DNA of 37,376 nucleotides from Sinomonas sp. ASV486 (GTDB lineage Bacteria; Actinomycetota; Actinomycetes; Actinomycetales; Micrococcaceae), in the NCBI RefSeq assembly GCF_030908215.1, contig NZ_JAVFJK010000003.1, positions 1 to 37,376 of the forward strand. Direction: 5' to 3'. Shown here one piece after another: positions 1-6,443 of this stretch. The notes under the pieces were generated by a model. That model worked only from the letters and a program-made list of their open reading frames with translations. It searched no databases and had not been told where the DNA came from. The translations under genes were made by a program, and so were the position numbers. The first letter of the stretch is position 1. The number at the start of each line of letters is the position of its first letter.

Positions 1-1112
1 TCGGCGAGGATCTCGCCGGTGCCGTGCTCGATGGCGGTGGCCTCGGCGTCGTGGACGAGCAGGATGATGCGTTTGTGCCTGTGGGCGCGGCCGATGCCGA
101 GGTGACGGAGGCGTCCCGCGTGGCGGAGGGTGACCTTGCCGTCGGCGTCGACGCGGTCGGTCCGGACGCGGAAGTGTGCCCCCTGGGCGGCGGCCGCGGG
201 GCCGGCCTTGGGGGTCTGGGCGTAGGCCTCGGCGGGTGTGTGCCTGCCGAGCGCGCGGTGGGGGCGTTCGTGGTTGTAGACGTGGCGGAATCTGGTGAGC
301 TGGTCGTTCAGGTCCTCGATGGTCTGGGCCGGAGGCTGGCTGTGGAGCCATTTCTTCAGGGTCTGGTGGAAGCGCTCGATCTTGCCCTGGGTCTGGGGGT
401 GGCCGGGGGATCCGTTCTTCTGGACGATCCCGAGCCCTGCGATGAGGCTCTCGAAGGCGTTGCGGCCTCCTTTCCCGCCGGCCAGGCGGGTGGTGTAGAC
501 CATGCCGTTGTCGGTCAGGGTGCTGGCGGGCAGGCCGTGTTCCTGTGCGGTGTCCAGGAAGGCGTCCACGACGATGGCGCCGGTCGTCCTGGGGTGGGCG
601 GTGAGGTGGAGCAGGCAGCGGGAGTGGTCGTCGAGGAAGTCGATGATCTCGGTGTCGGTGCCGTCGGCCAGGTGCCAGTGGGTGAAGTCGGACTGCCAGG
701 TCTCGTTGGGCTGGGCCGCGGCGAAGCGTCGCAGGGAGGACTTGGGACGCTTGTGGGGTTCGGGGGCGACCGCGCCGGCGGCCCGGAGGATGCGGTGGAT
801 GGTGGTGCTCGCGGGCACCGGGAGGCCCTCGCGTCCGAGATGGGCAGCGATGGTCTCGGCCCCGGAGTCCAGGCCCTTGGCCTGCAGGTCGGCGCGTAGG
901 ACCAGGATCCTCTCCTGAACGTTGGCCGGCGTCTGCTGCGGGCTGGTGCGGGGCCGCCGGGAGCGGGCCTCGAGGCCGGCCTCTCCTTCGGCTGCGTGGC
1001 GGGCGATGAGTTGGTGGACCCATTGGCGGCTGATGCCGTACCGGCGGGCTGCTTCGGCCTTGGACATCCCACCCTCAAGGACTGCGACGACGATGACCTT
1101 GTTCTTCGACAT
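1..1112 (-). CDS. IS481-family transposase, 3' end cut by window edge
   Basis: DDE transposase that would cut and rejoin the ends of an insertion sequence. Translated from the ATG at 1112 on the minus strand, the frame stays open for 370 codons to the window edge, so the C-terminus is missing. The N-terminus is a helix-turn-helix (AARRYGISRQWVHQLIARH, residues 21-39) followed by a second winged-helix segment. The rve-type catalytic core shows WQSDFTHWH (D142), LTDNGMVY (D201) and GKIERFHQTLKKW (E246), the usual DDE spacing and IS481 signature. The following NHERPHRALG motif is also typical. No frameshift is seen, so it may be active. Its upstream side carries four copies of a GTCAACGATGTCC box (see repeat entry). 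The family call is confident; the exact element name is not known. Confidence 0.93.
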   Translation of the reverse strand, partial: MSKNKVIVVAVLEGGMSKAEAARRYGISRQWVHQLIARHAAEGEAGLEARSRRPRTSPQQTPANVQERILVLRADLQAKGLDSGAETIAAHLGREGLPVPASTTIHRILRAAGAVAPEPHKRPKSSLRRFAAAQPNETWQSDFTHWHLADGTDTEIIDFLDDHSRCLLHLTAHPRTTGAIVVDAFLDTAQEHGLPASTLTDNGMVYTTRLAGGKGGRNAFESLIAGLGIVQKNGSPGHPQTQGKIERFHQTLKKWLHSQPPAQTIEDLNDQLTRFRHVYNHERPHRALGRHTPAEAYAQTPKAGPAAAAQGAHFRVRTDRVDADGKVTLRHAGRLRHLGIGRAHRHKRIILLVHDAEATAIEHGTGEILA

Positions 1113-1135
1113 GGCAGAAGCCCAATGGGCGAGGT

Positions 1136-1246
1136 GTCAACGATGTCCCGCGACATGCCGGAAGGCGTCAACGATGTCCCGCCACAGCAGTCAACTGTCA
1201 CCTGTCAACGATGTCCCGCCACATGCGTCAACGATGTCCTGACATC
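1136..1246. repeat. IS end with four repeated GTCAACGATGTCC boxes
   Basis: Four near-identical boxes, GTCAACGATGTCCCG or ending CTG, start at 1136, 1167, 1204 and 1227, giving spacings of 31, 37 and 23 bp. The first copy continues into CGACATG, so TGTC-CG-GACA dyads are embedded. They lie between the transposase start (1112) and unrelated sequence from about 1247. This fits multiple transposase-binding sites in the subterminal part of an IS481-type end. The outer tip, read on the minus strand, would begin near TGTCAGGACATCGTTGAC. The other end of the element is outside the window, so the terminal inverted repeat cannot be confirmed. Confidence 0.7.
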
Positions 1247-1251
1247 ACACA

Positions 1252-1266
1252 CCCCTCCGCGCACCA
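1252..1266 (+). pseudogene. tRNA 3'-end remnant next to the IS end
   Basis: CCCCTCCGCGCA at 1252-1263 is identical to the last 12 bases of the tRNA-Leu gene at 1571-1582 (T-stem 3' side, acceptor 3' strand, discriminator A). Here it is followed by CCA. A strong terminator follows 5 nt after the matching A, as it does 6 nt after the intact tRNA. Sequence upstream of 1252 has no T-loop or other tRNA part. It is therefore either the tail of a tRNA gene broken by the IS or the attachment-site copy of an island inserted in a tRNA. Confidence 0.5.
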
Positions 1267-1268
1267 CG

Positions 1269-1298
1269 GGAAGCCCCGGTCTTCGGACCGGGGCTTCC
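1269..1298 (+). terminator. strong hairpin after the tRNA remnant
   Basis: Perfect 13-bp stem (1269-1281 and 1286-1298) closed by a TTCG tetraloop, with CCCCGGTC/GACCGGGG at its core. The terminator after tRNA-Leu at 1589-1618 has the same core, which supports the view that this one originally ended a tRNA gene. Confidence 0.8.
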
Positions 1299-1351
1299 GT
1301 GCTTTCTTGGCCTCATCCGCCGATCAGCTCTGGGGTCGTTTCGCCCCGCAC

Positions 1352-1379
1352 GCACGACGGCGAGGGCGCGCCGTCGCGC
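1352..1379. terminator. GC-rich inverted repeat of the CGCCGTCG family
   Basis: GCACGACGGCG (1352-1362) pairs with CGCCGTCGCGC (1369-1379) with one mismatch and a 6-nt loop. It belongs to the recurring hairpin family seen at 2012, 8939, 22706 and 34434. No gene visibly ends just upstream, so its job here is unclear. Confidence 0.45.
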
Positions 1380-1425
1380 ATCGCCGCGCCTTCCTCTGTG
1401 GTCACGGGCGCGGACTCCGGTGGTG

Positions 1426-1431
1426 TATGCT
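1426..1431 (+). promoter_or_regulatory. possible -10 element of tRNA-Leu
   Basis: TATGCT fits the actinobacterial -10 pattern TANNNT and lies 67 nt before the tRNA. No convincing -35 is visible at the usual spacing, so this is a weak call. The rest of 1301-1498 shows nothing else recognisable except the inverted repeat at 1352. Confidence 0.3.
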
Positions 1432-1498
1432 TGGATATCGCTGCCGGGGCCAGAAACGCCTGCAATGACGTTTCATGCGATGGACTCGGAGGCCGCCC

Positions 1499-1582
1499 GC
1501 GCGGGTGGCGGAATGGCAGACGCGCTAGCTTGAGGTGCTAGTGCCCTTATTGGGCGTGGGGGTTCAAGTCCCCCTCCGCGCA
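1499..1582 (+). tRNA. tRNA-Leu (anticodon GAG)
   Basis: Full cloverleaf of a class II tRNA, 84 nt without an encoded CCA. The acceptor stem GCGCGGG (1499-1505) pairs with TCCGCGC (1575-1581). The anticodon stem-loop CTAGC-TTGAGGT-GCTAG places GAG at positions 34-36, reading CUC and CUU. A long variable arm (TGCCC-TTAT-GGGCG type) is diagnostic for leucine, and the T-arm is GGGGG-TTCAAGT-CCCCC. The discriminator is A1582. A strong terminator follows. Confidence 0.97.
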
Positions 1583-1588
1583 CGATCT

Positions 1589-1618
1589 GATTGCCCCGGT
1601 CTTGGGACCGGGGCAATC
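1589..1618 (+). terminator. terminator of tRNA-Leu
   Basis: Perfect 13-bp stem GATTGCCCCGGTC (1589-1601) with GACCGGGGCAATC (1606-1618) around a TTGG loop, followed by CGTCGTTT. It starts 6 nt after the tRNA. Confidence 0.88.
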
Positions 1619-1713
1619 GTCGTTTCCGGAGTGAACCGCCGCGGTCCTCTGAGCGTCTTCTACAGCGTGGGGACGCCACCCCGACGCCTCCGCCGCTGAG
1701 GAGGAACAAGCCA

Positions 1714-1980
1714 ATGAAACGCCTTCTGTACTCTCTGGGTGCTGCCTTGATGCTGTGCGCGGCCGCCGCCGCACCCGCGCTGGCTGACAGCACCGGAACT
1801 CCGGGCCCGCCGAGCCAGTCGTGCCAGGACCTTGGGCTGACCACGCCGGGCAACGCGGCAAGCAGCCCAGGTTCACCGTTCAACGAGCCGCTCGGATCAA
1901 ACCCCGGCGGCACCGGCGGGCAGCACTACAACGCGATGTCCCAGTACGACGTCGCATGCTTCCAGCAGTCTGTGCACTGA
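1714..1980 (+). CDS. small secreted protein of unknown function
   Basis: An 88-residue protein. The start at 1714 is chosen because GAGGAGG lies 9 nt upstream (1699-1705) and the sequence begins with a classic signal peptide: MKR, a hydrophobic run through about residue 20, and a likely cleavage after APALA. The mature part of about 64 residues is rich in Gly, Pro, Ser and Asn and has two cysteines (in SQSCQDL and DVACFQQ) that could form a disulfide. I do not recognise a family. The stop is followed by a strong inverted repeat at 2012-2053, so it is probably a single-gene transcript. Export is well supported; function is unknown. Confidence 0.8.
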   Translation: MKRLLYSLGAALMLCAAAAAPALADSTGTPGPPSQSCQDLGLTTPGNAASSPGSPFNEPLGSNPGGTGGQHYNAMSQYDVACFQQSVH

Positions 1981-2011
1981 CCGCGGCGCACCGCTCCGCG
2001 GGTGCCCCACG

Positions 2012-2053
2012 ACGACGGCGCGCCTCACCACATATGGCGAGGCGCGCCGTCGT
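2012..2053 (+). terminator. hairpin terminator, CGCCGTCGTGCGT family
   Basis: A perfect 15-bp stem, ACGACGGCGCGCCTC (2012-2026) with GAGGCGCGCCGTCGT (2039-2053), and a 12-nt loop, 32 nt after the small secreted protein. There is no U-tract; the 3' arm runs into GCGTGG as in the other family members. Confidence 0.75.
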
Positions 2054-2141
2054 GCGTGGATGGGAACTCGGGCCGATAGGCCTCGGTGGAGTCGCCCCGG
2101 GTGCGCATAGAGTCGGAAGTGTCACCGAGAGGAGAGTCACC

Positions 2142-3095
2142 ATGAAGGCATGGCAGTTCAACGGTACAAACAAGCCACTGGAACTCAACGAGGTCCCCGA
2201 GCCGCACGCCGGCCCGGGGCAGGTCGTTGTCGAGGTCAAGGCCGCAGGGGTGTGCCATTCGGATGTGACCGCGCTTGACGATGCGGGCTGGATGCCGCTC
2301 TTCCACGAGCTCCCGCGGACGATGGGCCACGAAAATGCCGGCGTGATCGCCGAGGTCGGCGACGGCATGGACGAGTGGCATGTAGGCGACCGCGTCGGGC
2401 TCGCACCCGTGATGAGCGACGGCGACGCCCTCGGCTACGGCAAGTGGGACGGCGGGTTCGCGCCGAAACTCGTGGCGACGGCCGACAACCTGGTCAGGCT
2501 TCCCGATGAGGTGGCCTTCGACTTGGGCGCGATGGCGACCGACGCCGGTCTCACGGCGTACCACGCCATCATGGCCGTCGGCGGCGCCAAGGCGGGCATG
2601 AAGGTCGGCGTGATCGGGCTTGGCGGTCTCGGCTACATTGGTGCACGCTGTGCCGCACTGGCCGGCGCTGAAGTGTACGGCGCCGAGATCAACCCCGAGA
2701 CGCGCAAGCTCGCCGACGAGATCGGCCTCGCCGGGGTCGCCGACTCCATCGACGCGTTCAAGGACAAGGGCCTCCAGCTCATCGTCGACTACGCGGGCTT
2801 CGGAACGACTACGAGCGCGGCCATCGAGACGCTCGCCGAGTTCGGCACCTTCGTGCAGGTCGGCATGGGTCGGCTCGAGGCCACCATCAACACCTACCCC
2901 CTCATTATCAACCAGCTCACGCTCAAGGGCTCCAAGTCCGGCACGCGCGAGGACCTCGCGGGCATCTACGAGCTCATGAAGACCGGCAAGCTGAACCCGC
3001 CGATGAACCTCATCACTCACGCGGACATTCCCGGCGCCATTGACAAGCTGCGCGCCGGTGGAGTGATCGGTCGATTCATCGCGATGTACGAGTAG
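2142..3095 (+). CDS. zinc-type alcohol dehydrogenase, compact form
   Basis: Medium-chain NAD(P)-dependent alcohol dehydrogenase, 317 aa, predicted cytosolic oxidation of alcohols to aldehydes. The ATG at 2142 follows GAGAGGAG (2127-2134); no signal for an earlier start is seen. The GroES-like half carries the catalytic zinc ligands C38-H39 (GVCHSD) and H63-E64 (GHENAG), with D134 in TDAGLTAYHA at the position of the third ligand. The Rossmann half carries GLGGLG (159-164). The family is usually about 340-350 aa. Here the lobe with four structural-zinc cysteines is absent, and the segment between GDRVGLAP and GGFAPKLV is short and cysteine-free. The substrate cannot be told. It is followed by a terminator and then an SDR gene with its own operator, so the two need not be co-transcribed. 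Confidence 0.9.
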   Translation: MKAWQFNGTNKPLELNEVPEPHAGPGQVVVEVKAAGVCHSDVTALDDAGWMPLFHELPRTMGHENAGVIAEVGDGMDEWHVGDRVGLAPVMSDGDALGYGKWDGGFAPKLVATADNLVRLPDEVAFDLGAMATDAGLTAYHAIMAVGGAKAGMKVGVIGLGGLGYIGARCAALAGAEVYGAEINPETRKLADEIGLAGVADSIDAFKDKGLQLIVDYAGFGTTTSAAIETLAEFGTFVQVGMGRLEATINTYPLIINQLTLKGSKSGTREDLAGIYELMKTGKLNPPMNLITHADIPGAIDKLRAGGVIGRFIAMYE

Positions 3096-3119
3096 ACCCC
3101 GGCCATCCCTGCACCGCAC

Positions 3120-3161
3120 GACGGCCCAGACTCACGCCCCATGCGGTGGATCTGGGCCGTC
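3120..3161 (+). terminator. terminator after the alcohol dehydrogenase
   Basis: GACGGCCCAGA (3120-3130) pairs perfectly with TCTGGGCCGTC (3151-3161) over a 20-nt loop, 24 nt past the stop codon. Confidence 0.7.
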
Positions 3162-3180
3162 CAGAGGCCAGAGCCCGCGT

Positions 3181-3207
3181 GTTCCAGAGTGGAACATCTG
3201 TGTTCCA
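3181..3207. promoter_or_regulatory. overlapping palindromes, probable operator of the SDR gene
   Basis: Two perfect inverted repeats share a central half-site. GTTCCA-GAG-TGGAAC spans 3181-3195 and TGGAACA-TCTG-TGTTCCA spans 3190-3207. The array lies 88 bp before the SDR start at 3295 and after the previous terminator, so it should control that gene. The GTTCCA/TGGAAC half-sites are compatible with an IclR- or GntR-type regulator, but no regulator gene is adjacent. Confidence 0.65.
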
Positions 3208-3294
3208 GACCACATGCCTACGGTGAACGCAGCGACCGGCGCACACACGTCGCCGCCGTCGCTTGATAAGCCAGGATGCAGGGAAGGGACAAAG

Positions 3295-4050
3295 ATGACC
3301 AAGCGTGTTGAAGGCAAGATCGCGGTGGTAACCGGCGGGGCGGCGGGCATGGGCCGCGCCCACGCGCGCCTCCTCGCCAGCGAGGGGGCCCGCGTCGTCG
3401 TCACAGATGTCGACGCCGCGGGAGGCCGCGAGACGGTGGCCCTCATCCAGGGCGAAGGCGGGACAGCGACTTTCGTGGAGCACGACGTCTCGAAAGCGAA
3501 GGACTGGGAGTCGGTGGTCGGCCACGCCACGGAGGAGTACGGCCGCATTGACGTGCTGGTGAACAACGCCGGCATCTTGGCCTTCACTGCTCTCCAGGAC
3601 ACTGAGGAGGAGGTGTGGGACCGGATCTTTGCTGTCAACGCCAAGGGCACCTATCTGGGGTGCAAGGCTGTGCTTCCGGCGATGCAGCGGTCGACGGCGC
3701 CGTCGATCATCAACATCTCGTCGATGTACGGGATCATTGGTGCCCCGAACGCTGCCGCCTACGAGGCGTCGAAGGGCGCGGTACGCACCCTGACGAAGGC
3801 GGCTGCCGTGGATTTCAAGGAGTTCGGGATCCGTGTGAACTCCGTGCACCCGGGCGTGATTGCGACCGCGATGACCAACGACATCCTTGCCGATGCCGAG
3901 GGCACGAAGGCGCTCCTCGGCACGACCATCCTCGACCGGCCGGGCCAGCCTGAGGAGGTGTCCGCGGTAGTGCTCTTCCTGGCCTCCGACGAGTCCTCGT
4001 TCATGAACGGTTCCGAGGTAGTCGTCGACGGCGGGTATATCGCCCAGTAG
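3295..4050 (+). CDS. SDR-family dehydrogenase
   Basis: Classical short-chain dehydrogenase/reductase, 251 aa, cytosolic and NAD(P)-dependent. The start at 3295 is preferred over an upstream in-frame ATG because AGGGAAGGGA lies just before it and the SDR fold begins at once (KIAVVTGG). Visible motifs are the cofactor loop TGGAAGMG (13-20), NNAG at about 90-93, the catalytic Ser in NISSMYG (142-143), and Y156-x3-K160 (YEASK). The D37 region (VVTDVD) suggests NAD rather than NADP. The C-terminus VVDGGYIAQ is typical. The family includes glucose, hydroxysteroid and cyclohexanol dehydrogenases, and the substrate cannot be assigned from sequence. The upstream palindromic operator (3181-3207) implies regulated expression. 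Confidence 0.92.
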   Translation: MTKRVEGKIAVVTGGAAGMGRAHARLLASEGARVVVTDVDAAGGRETVALIQGEGGTATFVEHDVSKAKDWESVVGHATEEYGRIDVLVNNAGILAFTALQDTEEEVWDRIFAVNAKGTYLGCKAVLPAMQRSTAPSIINISSMYGIIGAPNAAAYEASKGAVRTLTKAAAVDFKEFGIRVNSVHPGVIATAMTNDILADAEGTKALLGTTILDRPGQPEEVSAVVLFLASDESSFMNGSEVVVDGGYIAQ

Positions 4051-4066
4051 TCCTTCGTCTGGGCAC

Positions 4067-4105
4067 AGAGCCGCCGCGCATGCCGATGGCATGCACGGCG
4101 GCTCT
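4067..4105. terminator. bidirectional terminator between convergent genes
   Basis: AGAGCCGCCG (4067-4076) pairs with CGGCGGCTCT (4096-4105), and inside it CATGCC pairs with GGCATG. The nested stem lies between the SDR stop (4050) and the stop of the convergent HNH gene (4156). Confidence 0.75.
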
Positions 4106-4155
4106 CGCCGGTGGATAGCCGCGGTCCGCAGCCGAACAAAGGCAAGCACGCCTGC

Positions 4156-5616
4156 TCAGGCTGCCGTGTGGAAGACCATTCGGCCACGGGGGAACCCGAC
4201 TCGGTGCCCGACGATCTGCCGGGTTCCAGGTAGCGGCGGCGCGGTCGAACTGTAGCGACGGCCGGTCGGTGTAGTCACCGTGACGGTGTGCCGGGTGGCA
4301 GGAGTGGTCCCATGGCTCCAGCCGGGCGCTTCCTTGACCTGGTTGCAGCGCTCGCACAGGCCCTGGCCGTTGGCTGCGTTCGTGGGGCCTCCGCGTGCAG
4401 CGGGGATGACGTGGTCGTGCTGCCGGATCGGCGCGTTGCACCACGGGTTCCTGCAGGTGGCGTCCCTCAGAGCGATGAACGCCTTGAGTCCCTCGGGGAA
4501 GAGGCGGGATCGCGATTCCATCGACGTGAGAGCGCCGGACTCGGGTGCTGTGTAGAGCCGGCGCAGCGTGGCGCGCTCTGCGGCGCTGAGCACGAGGTCG
4601 CGTCCCACCTGTGCGGGCAGCACACCGAATCCTTCAAGGAGGGCAGGCTCGGAGGAGCCACGGACCAGCGCGCTCTCCGCCATGACGAGGTTGACCGCCA
4701 CCGCCACATCCTCGGCGTGCTCCTGCCCGGTCAGCCTCTCCACCGCGGTGTCCGCCATGATTTGGTCGCGCGTGCGGTCCTCACGCACTTCAGGCCCCGC
4801 GGCACGAGCAGAATCCGCGTTGACGGTCAACGCTTTGTATGAGGCGACGGCTTGGGCGGCCGGCAGCAGACAGGACAGGACTGCCATCGAATCCGGTGCG
4901 GGCCTGAGCCAGACGCGGCGCTCAGCTACCGCACGCCGGGCGCGCTTCACGGCCGCCGCGGGATCGAGCCGCTGAGCATGCGCCCGAGCCTCTGCTGCGA
5001 GCTGGCGGTCCCCGACGCCCCCGCGAGCGTAGGCGGGCACCATGGCTTCGTCCACCCGCACCCGGTCCTCAACATCGAGGCAGGCCGTCTCCCGGACGAC
5101 AAGGGTCGCCCGCCATTCGTTGATCCGTCCCGCAGCGAGGGCGTTGAGCGTGTGCGGCATCTCGTTCACGAGTGCCTTCGCCAGCCCCAGCAGGCGGCCT
5201 CCCCGCGCTGGCGACTCACTGCGGGCCAGGGCGATGGCCTGCCCGGCCTCGACCGAGGGGTCCACGGGACGCGGTCCCTCGCCGAGCCGATCGCCCGAAA
5301 GTGGCTCATCGGTCGCCGCCCGCCGCTCCCGGACCCGCTTCTCGAAAAGGACGCTGAACCGGGCCTGATAAGCCGAGGCTGCGGCCTTCAGCCGCTCCGC
5401 CGCACCGATCCGCTCGATGAGTTCCGCCTCGCTCAGCTGACCGTCGTCCTCCGCACCGGATACGAGCGCCGTCGCCCAGGTCCCGATGACAGCGGCGCTC
5501 GGCGAGCTCCGGCCGACAGACATCAGAACATCCGCGATGAGCTGTGAGAAGTCGTCCGCATCCTGCGGACCTCCCACGCTCGCTGGCGTCTCCGCCATCA
5601 CTGATAGTTCGAACAT
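4156..5616 (-). CDS. DUF222 / HNH endonuclease-domain protein (13E12 repeat-like)
   Basis: A 486-aa protein of the family named after the mycobacterial 13E12 repeats: a long helical DUF222 region (about residues 25-330) followed by an HNH nuclease domain. The HNH part has a zinc-type C388-x4-C393 and C421-x2-C424 around H400-D-H402, an Asn-rich GGPTNAANGQGL loop, and CNQVKE. The ATG at 5616 has no Shine-Dalgarno. It lies 7 nt after TAGAGT (5629-5624 on this strand), so it is probably translated from a leaderless mRNA; a second ATG at 5598 also lacks an RBS. A perfect LexA box (5609-5624) overlaps the start, which points to induction by DNA damage. The family is common in many copies in actinobacteria and its cellular role is unsettled. 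A nuclease function is inferred from the domain. Confidence 0.9.
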   Translation of the reverse strand: MFELSVMAETPASVGGPQDADDFSQLIADVLMSVGRSSPSAAVIGTWATALVSGAEDDGQLSEAELIERIGAAERLKAAASAYQARFSVLFEKRVRERRAATDEPLSGDRLGEGPRPVDPSVEAGQAIALARSESPARGGRLLGLAKALVNEMPHTLNALAAGRINEWRATLVVRETACLDVEDRVRVDEAMVPAYARGGVGDRQLAAEARAHAQRLDPAAAVKRARRAVAERRVWLRPAPDSMAVLSCLLPAAQAVASYKALTVNADSARAAGPEVREDRTRDQIMADTAVERLTGQEHAEDVAVAVNLVMAESALVRGSSEPALLEGFGVLPAQVGRDLVLSAAERATLRRLYTAPESGALTSMESRSRLFPEGLKAFIALRDATCRNPWCNAPIRQHDHVIPAARGGPTNAANGQGLCERCNQVKEAPGWSHGTTPATRHTVTVTTPTGRRYSSTAPPLPGTRQIVGHRVGFPRGRMVFHTAA

Positions 5617-5624
5617 GTGTTCGA
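5609..5624. promoter_or_regulatory. LexA/SOS box over the start codon of the HNH gene
   Basis: TCGAACATGTGTTCGA matches the actinobacterial LexA consensus TCGAAC-N4-GTTCGA at every fixed position. It covers the ATG (5616-5614) and touches the last base of the -10 hexamer TAGAGT (5629-5624), so bound LexA would block both transcription and access to the start. Confidence 0.88.
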
Positions 5625-5639
5625 CTCTACCGTGACCCC

Positions 5640-6130
5640 GCGTCCCGGGCCAGACCTGTGGAGGACAACTGAGAAGGACGGTGCCGCCCCCATGGATACG
5701 GCGCCGCCCGGTCGGCTAAGGGCTACTTGGCGTGGCTCCATTCCCAGCCCGCCGGCGCCCCGGGTGCGGTGGAGAAGCCGGCCGAGGCGAAGGTGCCAGA
5801 ACGGTGTCGGGCTGGCCAGCGTGGCCGGGCGGCGAGGTACGCGACTCGAACAGTGGGATGGCCTAGGGTGGCCCGCAGGACCTACCTGGCCGAGCGCGCC
5901 CGCTTGCCGATCGCGGCGCGCCGCTCTCCCCCGGCGACAGGCAGGCACATTTCGCTGAGGACCACGTCCACGATCCCGTCGAGGATCTCCGCCCTGTTGG
6001 CCACGCGTCCTCCACCGAGACGGCGGGCGCCGCTGGCCGCCCCGGGTCAGGTCACGATCGGCACCGCGGTGAGTGGCGCCGTCGTGCGTCACCGGCCAGC
6101 GCTGTGCACCTGCTTGATCATCCTTGCCGG
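5640..6130. other. about 490 bp without a convincing gene; possible decayed coding remnants
   Basis: No ORF here has a good start and believable composition. On the minus strand a 40-codon frame (6004-5882, GTG start, GGAGG 4 nt upstream) reads ANRAEILDGIVDVVL, which faintly resembles the N-terminus of a TetR-type regulator before it ends. A second frame of some 47 codons ends at 5723 with GWEWSHAK and a stop. Neither is recognised. A single copy of CGCCGTCGTGCGT lies at 6077-6089, here without its usual partner arm. The best reading is a degraded region. Confidence 0.4.
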
Positions 6131-6143
6131 CCCGCGCAGATGA

Positions 6144-6170
6144 AAGGGACCAGCCTCAGGCTGGTCCCTT
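6144..6170 (-). terminator. terminator of the 74-aa gene
   Basis: Perfect 12-bp stem AAGGGACCAGCC (6144-6155) with GGCTGGTCCCTT (6159-6170) and a 3-nt loop. On the minus strand it follows the stop at 6196 and runs into TTTCATC. Confidence 0.8.
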
Positions 6171-6195
6171 GGCGTTTCCGCCCGCCGGCGTCAGC

Positions 6196-6420
6196 TCAGG
6201 ATGCTGCCGCGCGGGGGCTCGAAGCCTTGGTTCCACTCGGCTGCGCGCCCATGCCGCCGATACGGGCCAGGATCGTCTGCATGCCCTTGTCAGCTTGGGC
6301 TCGGCTCAATCCGCTGTTCTTGCCGATGAGTGAACCGGCGCCGAGGTCGATTCGGGCATCGGACAAGACCGACCGGCGCGGTGATTCGTGACGGCGGATC
6401 TTCTTGTGGTTCAGTGCCAT
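6196..6420 (-). CDS. small basic protein of unknown function (74 aa)
   Basis: The ATG at 6420 has an excellent AGAAGGAGG 6-7 nt upstream; an apparent upstream extension of this frame has no such support. The protein begins MALNHKKIRRHESPRR, is rich in Lys and Arg at its N-terminus, then has SDARIDLGAGSLIGKNSGLS and an Ala/Ser-rich tail. No signal peptide or membrane segment is seen. It starts 23 nt after the stop of the upstream membrane-protein gene on the same strand, so the two probably form an operon ended by the hairpin at 6144-6170. I do not recognise a family. The ribosome-binding site and terminator make it a credible gene. Confidence 0.72.
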   Translation of the reverse strand: MALNHKKIRRHESPRRSVLSDARIDLGAGSLIGKNSGLSRAQADKGMQTILARIGGMGAQPSGTKASSPRAAAS

Positions 6421-6443
6421 GGCGACCTCCTTCTGCCCCGAGT

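Noticed and set aside
515-1201. 228-codon minus-strand ORF in the transposase region
   Set aside because: A Pro/Ser/Arg-rich shadow. The true transposase frame, starting at 1112, has HTH and DDE motifs and runs off the window edge.
5598-6092. 164-codon minus-strand ORF upstream of the HNH gene
   Set aside because: Arg/Gly-rich composition, no RBS, runs through the LexA box and HNH start; treated as non-coding.
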